A stretch of 64,000 nt of DNA, taken from NCBI GenBank assembly GCA_019916065.1, contig CM034241.1:7647920-7711919 (forward strand), written 5' to 3'. This document shows positions 35,704-48,098 of this stretch, piece by piece. The stretch's first letter is position 1. Each line of letters begins with the position of its first letter. This DNA comes from Vitellaria paradoxa (taxonomy: Eukaryota; Streptophyta; Magnoliopsida; Ericales; Sapotaceae). The notes below the pieces were generated by a model. It saw only the letters and a list, made by a program, of their open reading frames with translations. It searched no databases and was not told the origin of the DNA. The translations under genes were made by a program, and so were the position numbers.

Positions 35704-36122
35704 GCCAATGCAACGCCGTCAAAAGCTTCATTAAACCTGTCAAAGAACCCATGCTTAAAATTAATAAATAATAATAATAACAACAATAGTAATAATAAAT
35801 ACCTCGTAAAATTACAATTGTTTGGTTTTTTTTTGGTCCCTTCCCCTATTATATGAAATATGAATCAGAAGTTCTTAACATTCTTTAGTGTATGTATGTG
35901 TATATATATAAATATATATATGAAAGCCCAGATTGGTAAACATTGACTAACAGATAAGATGAGTGATTTGAAAGATTAAATGAAGGAGTAGAGAGTGAAG
36001 CAAGTAATTTACTTGAAAAGCAAAGAACTTAGTTTGCGGAGGATGGCTTGAGAGACCTTGTTAGACTTGGAAGGGTGCATGTATACGACCAGATTTGCAT
36101 CAGATACCTTCAATCCCTCCAT
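35690..36122 (-). pseudogene. RPA43 exons 1-2 (partial), array unit 3
   Basis: Exon 1 (36013-36122) has ATG and donor; exon 2 begins at 35736 and is lost at the palindrome. The native upstream region follows with a telo-box (36161-36168), although about 15 bp directly before the ATG are deleted. This unit is the inverse counterpart of 29295-29755. Confidence 0.88.
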
Positions 36123-37514
36123 TGTTTTTCCACTACCCGCCTACTATTGATTTTTGAAGCTAGGGTTTTCATTTAACAATGGCGGAACCCAACCACCAAA
36201 ACCTTAATCAGAGCCAGACAATATCACGTCTGCACAAACTGGACCCGCTTGGGCACGTAGGCCCAAAGGTAATTTCCTTTTCAGGCTGGGTTGGGCTTTA
36301 CAAATCCATCCATTTGCGTTGACTAACTTCAACGAACAACTGTTGGGCTCTTTGGGCCACATTAATCTTGACAGTAAGGTTCTAAATTCTTACCAATCCA
36401 TCACAAATTACCCACACACTCGTGGAAAGGGAGGAGGCTAACATCATTAGTTGCGTGATATCGGACTTGTGAGCCATTAATTCAAAATCAAACGTATTAT
36501 AATAAAAATAAACTTAAAAATCCTTAAAAATTTTAAACTTACCCCATCTAAATTTGATCCAATAACTCACAAGACCGATATTATGGGACTAAGTCTTTGA
36601 ATCCTCTTCATAATTTAAACCTTACACCACTCCCCCAACCCCCTCCCCCCCTAAAAAGGAAACTCAGTGAAAAAACTATCAGAAAAGAATCATAAAGGGT
36701 GTGTTCGGTATAAAATTAAAAATGAAAGGGTTGTCAAGTGTTATAAGAGTAAATAAATAACCCTACAAATTATGAAGGAATCTAATGACAAAAAAATAAT
36801 ACACATTTTCCTTTCCTTTAAATCACTTTTTGATTCATAAATAGGTGCAAAGAAAGTTATTATCTTTTGTCTCCTAAACTCTCAAACAAACATAAAAAAA
36901 ATTATTATAATTTTACTTCTTTTTTATTCTCTGCCAATTAATTTTTTTTCTTGTACCTAATAATGTGTGTAAATACATCTGTACTGTGGATTGTGAGAGT
37001 TTGTCCTTTCGTTTTCTTTTTCAGTGCCATTCTTTATTTTAAAAGAGTAACGCAATGCAGTGAACAGAAAAAAGTATTTCATCCTCCATAAATAAAGCTG
37101 CCGGCCCACAGTTAAAGAGAGAGATGATTCGTGATTGGGTGAAATTAATTCATAACAAAATAGTAAATTGATGGTTGCAACTCAAAAAATAAATTGAAAG
37201 ATCCCATAATAGAATCAACTCCCAACATTTTGTGGGTTGCATTAGTATGGAGCTATGTTTTATTAATTCAGTTTGGTATTTGGTAGCATATTTTGTGTTC
37301 CTACATATCCAACCCAAACTTTAAGAACTATATCCACATAGGTAAATGTTCACTGATTTTCTATATATTAGCCTAATTATAAAAATCTCCTTTAATATAT
37401 TTGAAGTTTATAAAAACCTCTCTTTTAAAAAATTAATAAAAATTAGTAGTTAATAAAAAGTTAGCAAAAGTCGATTGTCAAACACACCCTTTATTTATTT
37501 ATTTTTTGTGATAA
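36123..37514 (-). other. Native-type RPA43 upstream region and right-arm flank
   Basis: Inverse copy of 27929-29294. The first 300 bp are RPA43 promoter-like, with telo-box and site II-like motifs; the remainder is AT-rich without genes. It includes the empty solo-LTR site at 37471-37475. Confidence 0.6.
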
Positions 37515-40459
37515 CTCGGAGTAAATGCATCCTCTCATTTTTTAAAAAGTGGTCAGTTTGACCGTAAAAATCTAATTTACCACACGTTTTCCAGAAATAA
37601 AAAGGAAAAAAGAAAATTAAAAAAATTTCGGTTATAATTCAAACATTGAACCACCATAATATATTATTTTAATATAAAATAGGGGTCAAAATAAACCAGA
37701 CTTTTTTATAGCTATTCAAACTCGATTTAAAAAAAGTTTATCTCGAGTTAGATTCGTGATCAAAACGAGCTCGAATTAAGTACAATTTATAACTTGTTAA
37801 AATCGACTCCAATTTAGAAAAACTTGACTCGAAAGTTCGCAAACCAACTTGATAAAATAATATATATATCTTTTATAATATTTTTATATTTTTTACTAAT
37901 ATTTTATTTATTATATTTTAAACTAAAACGATATTATTTTAATTTAATTGAGTTATTCGCGAGCTGATCTTGAGTTAAAATTTTTTTTATCAAGCAAAGT
38001 TCGAATTTATATAAAATTTTGAATCGAACCCAAGTACAATATAAATAGCATGAATCGAGTTCGAATAAGTTAAATGCCTATTTAACTCGTATTCACCCAT
38101 AATATAAAACTAGTTAAATGAATCGTGCCTTCTTTTTTATTTATTTAGATTTACTTTAAATTAAAATTTAATACTTTTACTTTATCCCTTTTTTTATAAA
38201 ATAATACAAAATGGAATATTCACGACAATTAAAAAAGAAATAAATATTTTCCATGTAACACTATTGCATGCAATAATAGAAATTAATTAAATGAACATTT
38301 TCTTTGGAAGGAAATGAATATTCAATCAAATCAATACATCAGATTTCTAGGAAATTCTTATAATGTAAATAAGGTCAGTAAAGCAATTAAATATTATAAA
38401 TCATTTTTTTTAAATAAAAAAATAGGGTGTAGATATTGCCCCATCTTTCCATCAATAATTTTTGTTAAATAAAATGACAAAATTAACCTTCTCTACCTTT
38501 CCTGATTGCCTCTCCTCTCCCTTTCTCCGTAGCCATTTTACATCATTTCAACACTAATTTTTAGTTTTTATTTTAAATTTTTTGGAGCTTTAAACATCCC
38601 CAATCAACACACAAACCTTGGCTAAAATAATAATAAGAAAAAGAAGGAGGAGGAGGAGGGGGAATATCATACAATAATAAGGTTGAATTTGTTAAAAAAA
38701 AGAAAGTTAACTCTTTTTTTTTTTGTAATTAACTGTTAGTGAGTTAATAAAAACCTAGCTTTTTTATATTTAGGAAGGGAAAAAATTAACTTTTTAGCAG
38801 TTAATCTTTCAACTTTTTGTTAATTTGATATTTTTACATCTCAAAATTTAAAAGAAAGTTTAAAATGTAAAAAGATAAATTTGATAATTAAAAAAATAAA
38901 AAAATCCTCGGATGGTTCTAGCTTGCGGTTGATATTCTTAGATTCAGTCCACAGAGAGAGTGTGTTTGGTTGATAAAAAGTTAGTCAAAAAATATAATAA
39001 AAGTAGAAAGATGTGATATAAAGGTAATATGTGGAGAAATTTAATTAGAAAAAAGTATAAAAAATTAGTTAAAGTTAACGAGTTTTGATGAATTTTGGTA
39101 CCCCAAACGAGATTTGAACAATTCAGAGTGCTTTCCCTCAAGCATTTTACAGTTGGTATATGAAAGGCTATTACCATAAATAAGGTAGTTAAGTTTTTTA
39201 TATCTACTTATATTCTCATAAATGAAGCAGGGACCTTCGAAAAAAAAGAAAGCCTCTCCACTATGAAAAGATTTTATTATATATTATAATAATTTTCAAG
39301 AATGTACTTTTTTTTTGTGGGTGGGGGATGTAAGAATTGTCTACGAAGCTTGTAAACCCAAACCAAAAATTATTGTTGTCCATGATTACAAAATGATTAA
39401 GTTCTAATTTGCTTGATAAGTGGAAACTATGCAATTATATGCACTATTTAACAGAGAGGGAAATAAAAACTTGTTAATAATTTTGATTTTTTAAGTTTCA
39501 CTACATGGCCCTAACAGATGATAGGTAAAGACATATGCCCAATTCATATGATTGGTTAAAAGGAAGAGGACAAAAATTAGCATACCCAGAGGCAGTCCTT
39601 CTTTACAACTTATTGGACTCAGAATCTGGACTCAGAATTTAAAGGAGAAGTAATTCCTTCCAAGCTCATTTCATTAAAAGTGATATTACAAGTTATTTAT
39701 TGGTGTTTTAATACCTGCACAACTAACTCTTAATTCTCCCATGTGCGATCTTTCCATTAACTAGGTATTAATTAATCATTTACCCTTTAACTCTTTAAGA
39801 TGTGCTTATACTAAGAATAACAGAAAAGAAAAGAGGCAGAGATTAAAAATTTTTCCTCTTATTAATGTCGTTTACTTTATTATATTTTTTATTTTATTTA
39901 AATAAAAATATATATTTGAAATTTTATATTTTCTTTCTCTTCTTCCTATCTTTTTCTTTTTATTTTTCCTCTATTTTCTTTTCTATCTTCAAATCTTGAC
40001 TTTAAACACACGCACGCAAAAAAATAATGAAAGGAAAAATGAAAAAAATAAGAAAAATAGAAAAGAAATATAATATTTTAAATATATATTATTTCAATGG
40101 ATTAAAAAATATATAATAAAATAAAAGATTTTAGTTAATAAATACTAGTTTAGTTATTTTTAATTTTCTCAAATCTCATATGTTTTTTCCTTCATTTTTT
40201 CATTTCAAATTAATTAAGAGAAGAAAATTTAAATCCCCGTTACTTTGTTTGTTTTTTCACTTAACAAATCTTTGGTTCAAACACATTCTTTATAAAAGGA
40301 AACAAGAAGGCAAATGAAAAATAAATAAGATAAAGCATTAAGATCCCTTGTTCAAGTAATGCGTCTCATGATTGATTCTTGATGGGCAGGTGGATTACAA
40401 GTCCCAATATTCATGTGAGGATAAAGAAACTCGGGTTCACGGGTGGATATGCTATGACC
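37515..40459. other. Right-arm-specific AT-rich region without recognisable genes
   Basis: This 2.9 kb has no counterpart in the left arm. It contains homopolymer runs and short open frames (for example 38944-39177) without recognisable domains. I saw no transposon ends or target duplication, so I cannot tell insertion in this arm from deletion in the other. Confidence 0.5.
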
Positions 40460-40466
40460 CGCTTGT

Positions 40467-40650
40467 GGGGTTCTGGCAAATCACACCTAGCAATGAGTTT
40501 CGAACAGGGGGGCCTTTTAAACAAGATTTGACCTCTCATGTTGGCCCAGCAACCCTTGCTGTAAGTGACTCTTGCCTTCTTTTCCTTTTTGTTTTCTTTT
40601 CTTTTTTTTTTTTTTTTTCCAAACGCACAATGATCCATTTTACCTGGTAG
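40467..40650 (-). mobile_element. SINE-like unit, right-arm copy
   Basis: Inverse copy of 24660-24840 with the same B-box-like sequence (GAGTTTCGAAC on the plus strand) and a long poly-T tract (40589-40618). Confidence 0.45.
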
Positions 40651-40713
40651 TCGATATCAAATGCTTTCTTAGTAGTAATTGTAGTTTATCTCTTTGGGAT
40701 TTGGCCCAAAATT

Positions 40714-41345
40714 ATATGACCAGTCTTTAGTTTAAGAGCCAGTAAAAAAACTTCTTTATTATGTGGATAAATTGTAAAATTGACAAAATTTGTTAAACTT
40801 AACTGAATTTGTGTCATAAGAGTTAACATTGGTTGAAGGAAAAAGTTTGCTGCAAAAATTGATAGATAAAAGTATATTTTTTTATTTTAAAATAAAATAT
40901 TTTTTTCATTTTTTTTAAGGAGACTTAGTTTACAATTTCTAGATAAAATTGTTTATACTTTAATGTCTCTTACACGATCACATATGAACCTATATACTAC
41001 GAGAAAGAGATATCCAGTTAAATTTAACACGTTTTGTCAGTGACGACAAGGGATCCATTGATTTTTAAATGAGAGGGGAGTCATTTTTTTTTTGCCAAAC
41101 TTTTAAGAGATAAAATGCAAGGACCCTATTATTTATGAATTAATTTGATAAATATTGCTTCTTATTTGTGAGATATTTGTCACTTCTCACTATGCGGGAC
41201 TTGATCTCATGGTAAAAAAACCGGTGAGATATGAAAAAAAGTTTTTAGTCCCATCTTTATTTATTTTAATTCTGCATCAAACAAAACTACACTCTAGAAC
41301 AGTGCAAAGGAATAGGTTTGACGTGAAACCCTTTAATTACTATAT
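40714..41345 (-). repeat. Dispersed repeat, copy 3 of 3
   Basis: Inverse copy of 23928-24566 and of 415-1043. Non-coding. Confidence 0.75.
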
Positions 41346-41577
41346 ATATATATTTTATAATCATTAATTACTATATATATATATATTTTATAATCAAATA
41401 GAGTGAAAATGGACGATTAGTGTAGCGACCCCTCTTGAGTATGACCATAGGAGTATTTATTATTATAGAATGTTCGGTTTGAGCCACAACTTGCTATTTT
41501 TTTAATAAACTATTATTTTTTTTTTTTTACACGTTTTGCTTCCCATTATATTTTACTTTCACTTCTACTTAAAAAAA

Positions 41578-41745
41578 ATGTAATTTTGCCCCTGAGGATC
41601 CCACTGAAATGCCAGCTAACAAGGAAGATCCTTGCTGGCCGTCTGGTGAGGGGCCGTGAATCCAACCCATGGCCTATTGGAGAGCGGAGAGACGTCCCCC
41701 CACTCCCTTGCCACTCGGCTACTTCCTTGATGCTGCGTTAATCAA
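41578..41745 (-). mobile_element. tRNA-derived SINE, right-arm copy
   Basis: Inverse copy of 23366-23525; pol III boxes are recognisable but slightly diverged (CCACTCGGCTA for the A-box). It ends at the empty site of the Harbinger-like element. Confidence 0.6.
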
Positions 41746-41842
41746 TGTTGCTTTTTTAAGTGGCCAGGATTATGAGAACGTTTTATTTTTTTTTTTATTT
41801 TTTTTTTTGGGATTAATAAAAAGTTCTGGAAATTTTTCTGCA

Positions 41843-43130
41843 GATGAACACTGAAGTCCAGAGCTGGCCTTACAATTTCCCAGCATCTGAGGGCTTTCCA
41901 AAGTCCGATCAAAGGGGCACCGTAACGGGTAGATTGCTAGTCCAAGACAGGTACAGACATGTATCTACAATTTTCATTAGTTTTTACTATGTTATTCTGT
42001 TGCAATCTTTGTGCATAATTGAGGGATTATTGTCAGGGTTTGAGTTGGGAATGTGCTGGTGCACAAACTGGAACACACCAGAAAATATATATATATATAT
42101 CAAAAAAACTAGCTCCCCAAAAATGAGGTCGTTATTTTGCTATGTTATTCAGTTAAAGTTTTAGGTACAAAACTGTTGAGGAGAAGAAAAGTAGTAGTAT
42201 GGAATATGAAATTAATAAATGACATGGATAATTTGCTATTTGTTTGGTTCACTATTTTTTCCCTTGAATCCTTCATTATTTTTGCCCGTAATAGGTGATG
42301 AGTTTTATCTGATATGAACTTAATTAGTCACATAAGGAAGAAAAGTATATTGGCAAATGGTGCTTACGTGGGATTGGCCCCACCAGGAAAAGCTGGATCA
42401 TGGCAAAGAGAATGCAAGGTAATAGTGGAAAGCAAATTCCAATACCATTATGTTAGGGGTTAGAAAATATGAGCATTATTTATTCTTTGTTCAACTGAGT
42501 GAGTTTATGTATTATGTTGTGTTAGGGGCAGCAATTTTGGACCACAACGGATGAAGGAGACAATTTTATCATTAAGAATATACATGCAGGCCATTACAAC
42601 TTATATGCTTCAGTTTCTAGTTTTATAGGAGATTACAGATATGATGTTAGTAGTACTATAACTGTAGGTTCAAAAAATCACTCCCTTAAAATTTTTAAAT
42701 TTATAAGCGTGAAATTGAAAACATTTGAGTAATACCAGTAATATGTCTTCGTAGGATCTGTAATAAATACAGGTGATCTTGTGTATAAACCTCCAAGACA
42801 TGATCCCACATTGTGGGAAATTGGTGTTCCTGATCGTTCGGCCGCAGAATTTTTTGTTCCCGATCCTAATCCAAAATATATAAACAAACTTTATATAAAT
42901 CATCCTGCAGATAGGTAAGCCTTCCTCCCAATTTTTTTGGTAAAGTCTGTGGAACTTTTTTCTTGCAACCCTTTTAAAATAATTCATTTGTGACAATCTT
43001 TCTCCAAAAACAGATTTAGGCAATATGGGTTGTAGGAGAAATACACAGATTTATTTCCTGATAAGAATTTAGTATTTACAATTGGCGCAAGTAACTACAG
43101 AAAAGATTGGTTATTTGCTCAAATAACCAG
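41843..43130 (+). pseudogene. Rhamnogalacturonate lyase (PL4) middle part, pseudogene copy 2
   Basis: Exon remnants at about 41843-41950, 42340-42419, 42527-42669, 42770-42915 and 43014-43130 encode WPYNFPASEGFPKSDQRGTV, GRLLVQDR, VGLAPPGKAGSWQ, FWTTTDEGDNFIIKNIHAG, NLYASVSSFIGDYRYDV, GDLVYKPPRHDPTLWEIG, FFVPDPNPKYINKLY and NLVFTIGASNYRKDW. This copy is better preserved than copy 1: the first exon lacks its 30-bp deletion and the donor after the second exon is intact. A TAG replaces the expected Trp after FRQYGL. The gene's 5' half is absent, and sequence similarity to the last two exons does not continue, so it is truncated at both ends. Confidence 0.9.
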
Positions 43131-43213
43131 GTATATATAATTCTTCCCATTGGTTGCTGGTTGCAGTAAGATGCATATTTTCTTAAATTATTAGAGACAA
43201 AAAATAGAGCATT

Positions 43214-43247
<34 letters not shown>

Positions 43248-44412
43248 AATGAGAATTGCCATTTTTAACCATGTATAATCCTTCCCATTGGTTACTTGTT
43301 GCAGTAAGATGTATATTTTCTTAAATTATTAGAGACAAAAAATAGAACATTCTTTATATATATATATATATAATAAATGAGAATTGCGATTTCTTCAGTT
43401 GACTTTAATTGCTTGTACAAGGTATGTTGCGTTGATTTGGATAAGATTGTTGGATGCTAGTAGATGTTTATTCTCTCAAAACTTTGATCTTATGATATTA
43501 AGATATAGATCTAAAAATTGAATTGGATATATGGATACATTGTGAATATTGTGTAATATATATGCTAAATATGATTTATTATTTAAAAATATAGTTGAAA
43601 ATAAATGTAATTACAAGAAAATTTTGAATTATAATATTCTATTTACATAAAAGATTAAAAAAAAATCTCTTCCATCAAATGACTTCGTTATTTACACGTT
43701 GGCATATGATACTGATATTGAGATTGAGTTTCAGCAAATATAATTTTTGTCCTCGGTGCGCATTTTGAGCAAACAATTTCAAATTGCTGGGGAACTATTT
43801 GAAACCAATATTTTTTCAAGTTTCGTGTCCGATGCTTGTCTTGAGCAAATGACCTCGGAGGGGTGTAAACTTGTAATGCGGTGTCGTCTATAGATATTTA
43901 AAAGTCAAAAGAAATCTGTCACAGCAGTGATATTTTACAATGTGTATACGCAAATGATGGATTTTTTTTAATTTTATTACAAGTAATTTTGATATCTTGT
44001 TAGAACCCTGAGCTGGTCATATAATATAAAAGAACACTTAAACATACTTGCGGTGTTTTTTTTTTTTTTTTTTAATTTAAAAACTTATGATTTCATTACA
44101 AGTGAAAGTGTTCGGCAAAGGTCCCCGCTGCCCGTGGCTCTTAATAATTTCATGTCCAGGGTGGTTCAGTCTCCTTTTCTGCTCTCCAATGTTCATACAC
44201 TTTAGAAAATAAACAAGGGGCCCGCCATCCATTTCTTTTGGATATCTATAAGGAAATGAAAGAGATGTGCACTAGTGTTAAGTCTTGAAACAGTTCATCA
44301 CATATTTAAAAGTCAAAAGAAATCTGTCACAACAGTGATATTTTACAATGTGTATGTGCAAATAATGGATTTTTTATGAACAAAATGTGGAAGATTATCC
44401 CTTTTAGTGTGG
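43131..44412. other. Inverted-duplication end and non-genic sequence
   Basis: 43140-43230 and 43265-43380 are two tandem copies of a lyase-intron stretch, each ending in a (TA)n run. The inverted duplication ends near 43695. From 43893 to 44375 two direct copies of a 75-bp string (TTTAAAAGTCAAAAGAAATC...) flank a segment shared with the Mutator-like element at 12135-12372. No gene is recognised. Confidence 0.55.
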
Positions 44413-45637
44413 CCTCTGAGTAGGGGTGGCAAAATTGACCCAAACCCATCAACCCACCCAATTAAACTCATAATAAATGGGTTTGGGTCCTATTATTTTA
44501 CTAATTGGGTTGTAATTGGGTAACTTATAAAATACCCATTTATAAACGGGTGCAAATGGGTTGTGAAACGGGACCCGTTAAAACACCCATTTAAGCTAAA
44601 AAATTAGTTTAACCCCCCTCTCTCTTTACACTGTTCTCTCTTTCTCTAGCAATATCTACAATAAATATATAATATATACATTACATATATATGATACGCG
44701 TATATATATATTCAGCGTATACAATAAATGTATAATATATACATTATATATAATTTATTTCTTCTTCCATTCTCTGTTCCTATTCTCCTCCATACTCAAT
44801 ACAAATAACACGTGCGCGTACACACACGCGCCCACACACGCACACACGCCTACACACACATGCGCGCACACACACACAAACACGCGCGCACACACACGCC
44901 TACACACGCGCACATGCGTGCACATACATACATGCCTACGCGCGCGCACGCGCGTGCGCACATTCATACATACCTACATGTGCGCGCTCGCACACATACA
45001 TGCATACATGCCTACATATGCGCGCGTGCGCACACACACGCATACATACCTACACACATGCGCGTGCGTACAGACACGCACGCGCGTGCGCGTGCGGGGG
45101 CACACATGCATACGCGCGTGTGGGCGCGCACACACACGAGCTCGTGTGCGCACACGTACACGCACGAACACCTGCACACACACGCACACATGCACACGCG
45201 CACGTACACACATACACACACCCCCCACCCGCATACGTGCGCGCGTGCGCGGAGAGAGAGAAAGAGTTGTTGATTTAAAATTGAATAAAAAATAAATCGG
45301 TTCGTATAAATTCGAAATTAACTGAAAAATGTAAATATAATATATAATATTATATAATATGTATAATATTATATTAATTAAAATAAATAATGATGTATTT
45401 ATATATATATACACATTAATTGAAATAAATTTTTAATTTTTTTTAAAAAGTAACTTGGGTCATAAGTAAATGGGTTGGATATGGGTTCATGGGTTTGATA
45501 TAACCCATATTCAACCCGCCCATATCTAACCCGCCTTTTAAATGGGTGGATTTGGGTTGCACCTATTTAATCTCCAACCCATTTAAACCCATCACTAACC
45601 CGCCCAACCCGCCCATTTTGCCACCCCTACCTCTGAG
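44413..45637. mobile_element. hAT-type non-autonomous element with perfect 8-bp target duplication
   Basis: Body 44421-45629 begins TAGGGGTGGCAAAATTG and ends CATTTTGCCACCCCTA, an inverted pair seen in many plant hAT elements. Perfect 8-bp duplications CCTCTGAG lie at 44413-44420 and 45630-45637. Subterminal regions are rich in the motif AACCCATTTA and its inverse (GGGTTGG). There is no transposase. The centre is occupied by the microsatellite at 44808-45250. Confidence 0.9.
44808..45250. repeat. 440-bp alternating purine-pyrimidine (CA/CG/TA) tract
   Basis: Nearly uninterrupted R-Y alternation made of ACACAC, GCGCGC, ACATACAT and GTGCGC runs, followed by GA-rich sequence. Such composition can adopt Z-form DNA. 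The overlapping long open frames on both strands (44755-45414, His/Thr/Arg or Cys/Val-rich) are translations of the repeat and are not genes. Confidence 0.95.
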
Positions 45638-45737
45638 ATATATTTTTTGTCCATGCTAGTCTCAAGTTGGCTTCAAATACTTCTTGTTAGTTTTAAGTCT
45701 AATACTGCTTCTGTGTAAAACTAATGGGCGTCCTATG

Positions 45738-46117
45738 TGTTGGGCCCACAAGCACTTGTAAAACCCGCAACGGAAGCGCACACCCAAATAAGGAAAGAAA
45801 AAAAATTTAGAGCACTCAACACAAGAATTTTTAACGTGGTTCGGTCCCTCAAAAGACCTACATCCACGATCCCAAAAAGGGATAATATACTCTACTCAAT
45901 ATTAAACTATTACAATTTTTTGCACGGACAAAATTGTAAAACCCTCTTCCACTCACACAACCTAAAAACCCAATTATACCCACACTTTGGTAACACAAGT
46001 TTTTAGTTGTGTCCTTGGTACATTTAACAACTATGGGAGAAGGCCCTTTTTATAGGAGCCAAGCCTCCCATTTTTTGTTCCCTCTCCCGATGTGGGATTT
46101 GGGGAGCCAACACAACA
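45738..46117 (-). repeat. 3' LTR of the Copia element
   Basis: 380 bp with TGTTG...CAACA ends. It differs from the other LTR at three substitutions and one single-base indel by my reading. Confidence 0.95.
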
Positions 46118-46133
46118 AATCCTCCCTCTCCCC
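46118..46133 (-). promoter_or_regulatory. Polypurine tract of the Copia element
   Basis: On the minus strand the sequence directly before the 3' LTR is GGGGAGAGGGAGGATT, the usual plus-strand primer. Confidence 0.85.
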
Positions 46134-47438
46134 AAATTCCCATATACTTCAACAGTGTCAGAAAAATGCACTCTTTTCTCGATCTTCTGACTCTTCTCTG
46201 ATTTCTGACTCTTCAGGGGATGATCATCCAAATAATAAATATTCTTTCCTTTCTTCCTCCCTTGCATTATCAAGCTGCCACATCTGTATACCTTGCACTG
46301 ATTCCTAATACCCACATACTTGTATCCATGTGAAGCCATCTCACCCAAAGAAATTATATTCGCTCCAGCAGTAGATACATATTTCACATTGGGAATATTT
46401 TTGATAACACCATTGTGGAGTTTCAGGCAAACTCTTCCAACACCTTCAATCTTCTGCTTCAATTTGTTACCCACATTAATGTAACCAAAATCTCCATTAG
46501 TGTGCAAAGTGTCAAACATAGCTCGATCTTTGCATATATGAAAGTCAGAAGCAGAATCCAACACCCAACCAGAATAATTTTCAACAGAACCATCATCCAT
46601 TGTGTGCAACAAGAAATCACCAGAATCATTAACCACATTGACTGAGGAATTACTAACCTTCATCTTCTCTTGCAGTTGTTTCAAACCCTTCAAGTCTTCC
46701 TTGAACTTTGGACAACTTTTCTGTATATGACCATTCGCTCCACAATAATAGCACTCAACATTGCTCATATCTCTTTGTCGAGATTTTGATCTATCACGAC
46801 GGTCAACTTTCTTCTTCTGACTCCTCCCTCGCTCAGAACTCTCTACAGCTAGCAATTGACTGTCTCCAGGATTGCCTCAATTTCTCATTATCTTGTCATT
46901 CTCCTTCAAAACCGTAATCACCTCATTCAGTGTCAGAGTTTTCTTCCCAATTAACATCGACTGAACCAATGGTTTGTATGACCTGGATAATGAAGCTAAC
47001 AAGAGCAACGCCTGTTCTTCGTCTTCAACCTTCTCCCCTGTGTTCAACAACTGACATGCTAGCTGATTAAAAATATTAATGTGGTCATGAATATTACCTC
47101 CTTCATCTATTCTCAATGAGTACAAATCTAATTTCATGCAAAGACGGCTTGCCATGGACTTTGAAACGAACACGCTCTCCAACTTGTCCCATAACACTTT
47201 CGGTGACGTCTCATTCAACACCGTGTATTTAATCTGCGGTGCAAGTGCCAACCGAATTGTACTGACAGCCTTCCTTTGAACAGTTTTCCAATCATTATCC
47301 TTCATCTCATCTGGTTTTATATCTTCTAATGCAATATCAAGACCTTGTTGCACTAGGTAGTCTTGAATTGTACTCTGCCACAATGTAAAAATTGCTCTTT
47401 CCATCGAATAAAGGGACTTCAAACTTTAGTGTAGACAT
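46118..47438 (-). pseudogene. Copia gag-protease polyprotein, truncated and broken
   Basis: The natural start appears to be ATG at 47438-47436. A one-base expansion in a T run (47387-47391) shifts the frame within the first 20 codons. The following frame (WQSTIQDYLVQQGLD, ALLLLASLSRSY) is the UBN2-type gag region. A TGA at 46879-46877 interrupts it, and the frame continues to a CCHC knuckle (CYYCGANGHIQKSC), a protease-like WVLDSASDFH motif with LDSAS in place of the usual LDSGAS or LDTAAS, and a region up to MQGRKKGKNIYYLDD. The frame then runs through the polypurine tract into the LTR. No integrase or reverse-transcriptase motifs follow. Confidence 0.9.
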
Positions 47439-47705
47439 GGTGCTTAATATCCTTTCCAATTAAACACTTCAATAAAGTACACCAAAGCAACCAACAACTA
47501 GCAACTCACAATGCAGTAAAGGAATTCACCAACATCAATGGCCAACAATGCAGCAAATACCATAATCAAAGCCTAACTTGAGAAAACTAACCTCAGAACC
47601 AGAATGTCAAAATTAGGCAAGACTAACCTCTTCCAAATTTGCTACTGGTGTGACACCCACTGCTCCTTTTTTTTTTTCTCTCCTTCTCCCAGGTTGGAAC
47701 CTTCA

Positions 47706-47717
47706 GCTCTGATACCA
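47706..47717 (-). promoter_or_regulatory. Primer-binding site for initiator tRNA-Met
   Basis: On the minus strand TGGTATCAGAGC begins two bases inside the 5' LTR end, the standard site complementary to the 3' end of plant initiator methionine tRNA. Confidence 0.95.
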
Positions 47718-47719
47718 CT

Positions 47720-48098
47720 TGTTGGGCCCACAAGCACTTGTAAAACCCGCAACGGAAGCGCACACACAAATAAGGAAAGAAAAAAAATTTAGAGCACTCA
47801 ACACAAGAATTTTTAACGTGGTTCGGTCCCTCAAAAGACCTACATCCACGATCCCAAAAAGGGATAATATACTCTACTCAATATTAAACTATTACAATTT
47901 TTTGCACGGACAAAATTGTAAAACCCTCTTCCACTCACACAACCTAAAAACCCAATTACACCCACACTTTGGTAACACAGGTTTTTAGTTGTGTCCTTGG
48001 TACATTTAACAACTATGGGAGAAGGCCCTTTTTATAGGAGCCAAGCCTCCCTTTTTTGTTCCCTCTCCCGATGTGGGATTTGGGGAGCCAACACAACA
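47720..48098 (-). repeat. 5' LTR of the Copia element
   Basis: 379 bp, TGTTG...CAACA; contains a TATAGGAGCC/TATAAAAAGG-like region (TTTTTATAGG on the plus strand near 48029) that probably belongs to the LTR promoter. Confidence 0.95.

Larger units (their letters stand above)
35680..43695 (-). repeat. Right arm of the large inverted duplication
   Basis: Inverse partner of 20530-29755. It retains the uninterrupted target sites for the solo LTR (37471-37475) and the Harbinger-like element (near 41738-41746), and has its own extra 2.9 kb (37515-40460). Confidence 0.9.

Noticed and set aside
40372..40650. 92-codon open frame
   Set aside because: Lies across a SINE-like unit and a long poly-T tract; the paralogous arm shows no conserved frame.
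44755..45414. Several overlapping open frames up to 153 codons on both strands
   Set aside because: They translate the CA/CG/TA microsatellite into His/Thr/Arg or Cys/Val repeats; no start context, splice sites or domain.
46009..46308. Plus-strand open frame over the Copia LTR and gag
   Set aside because: Shadow of the minus-strand gag-protease frame.
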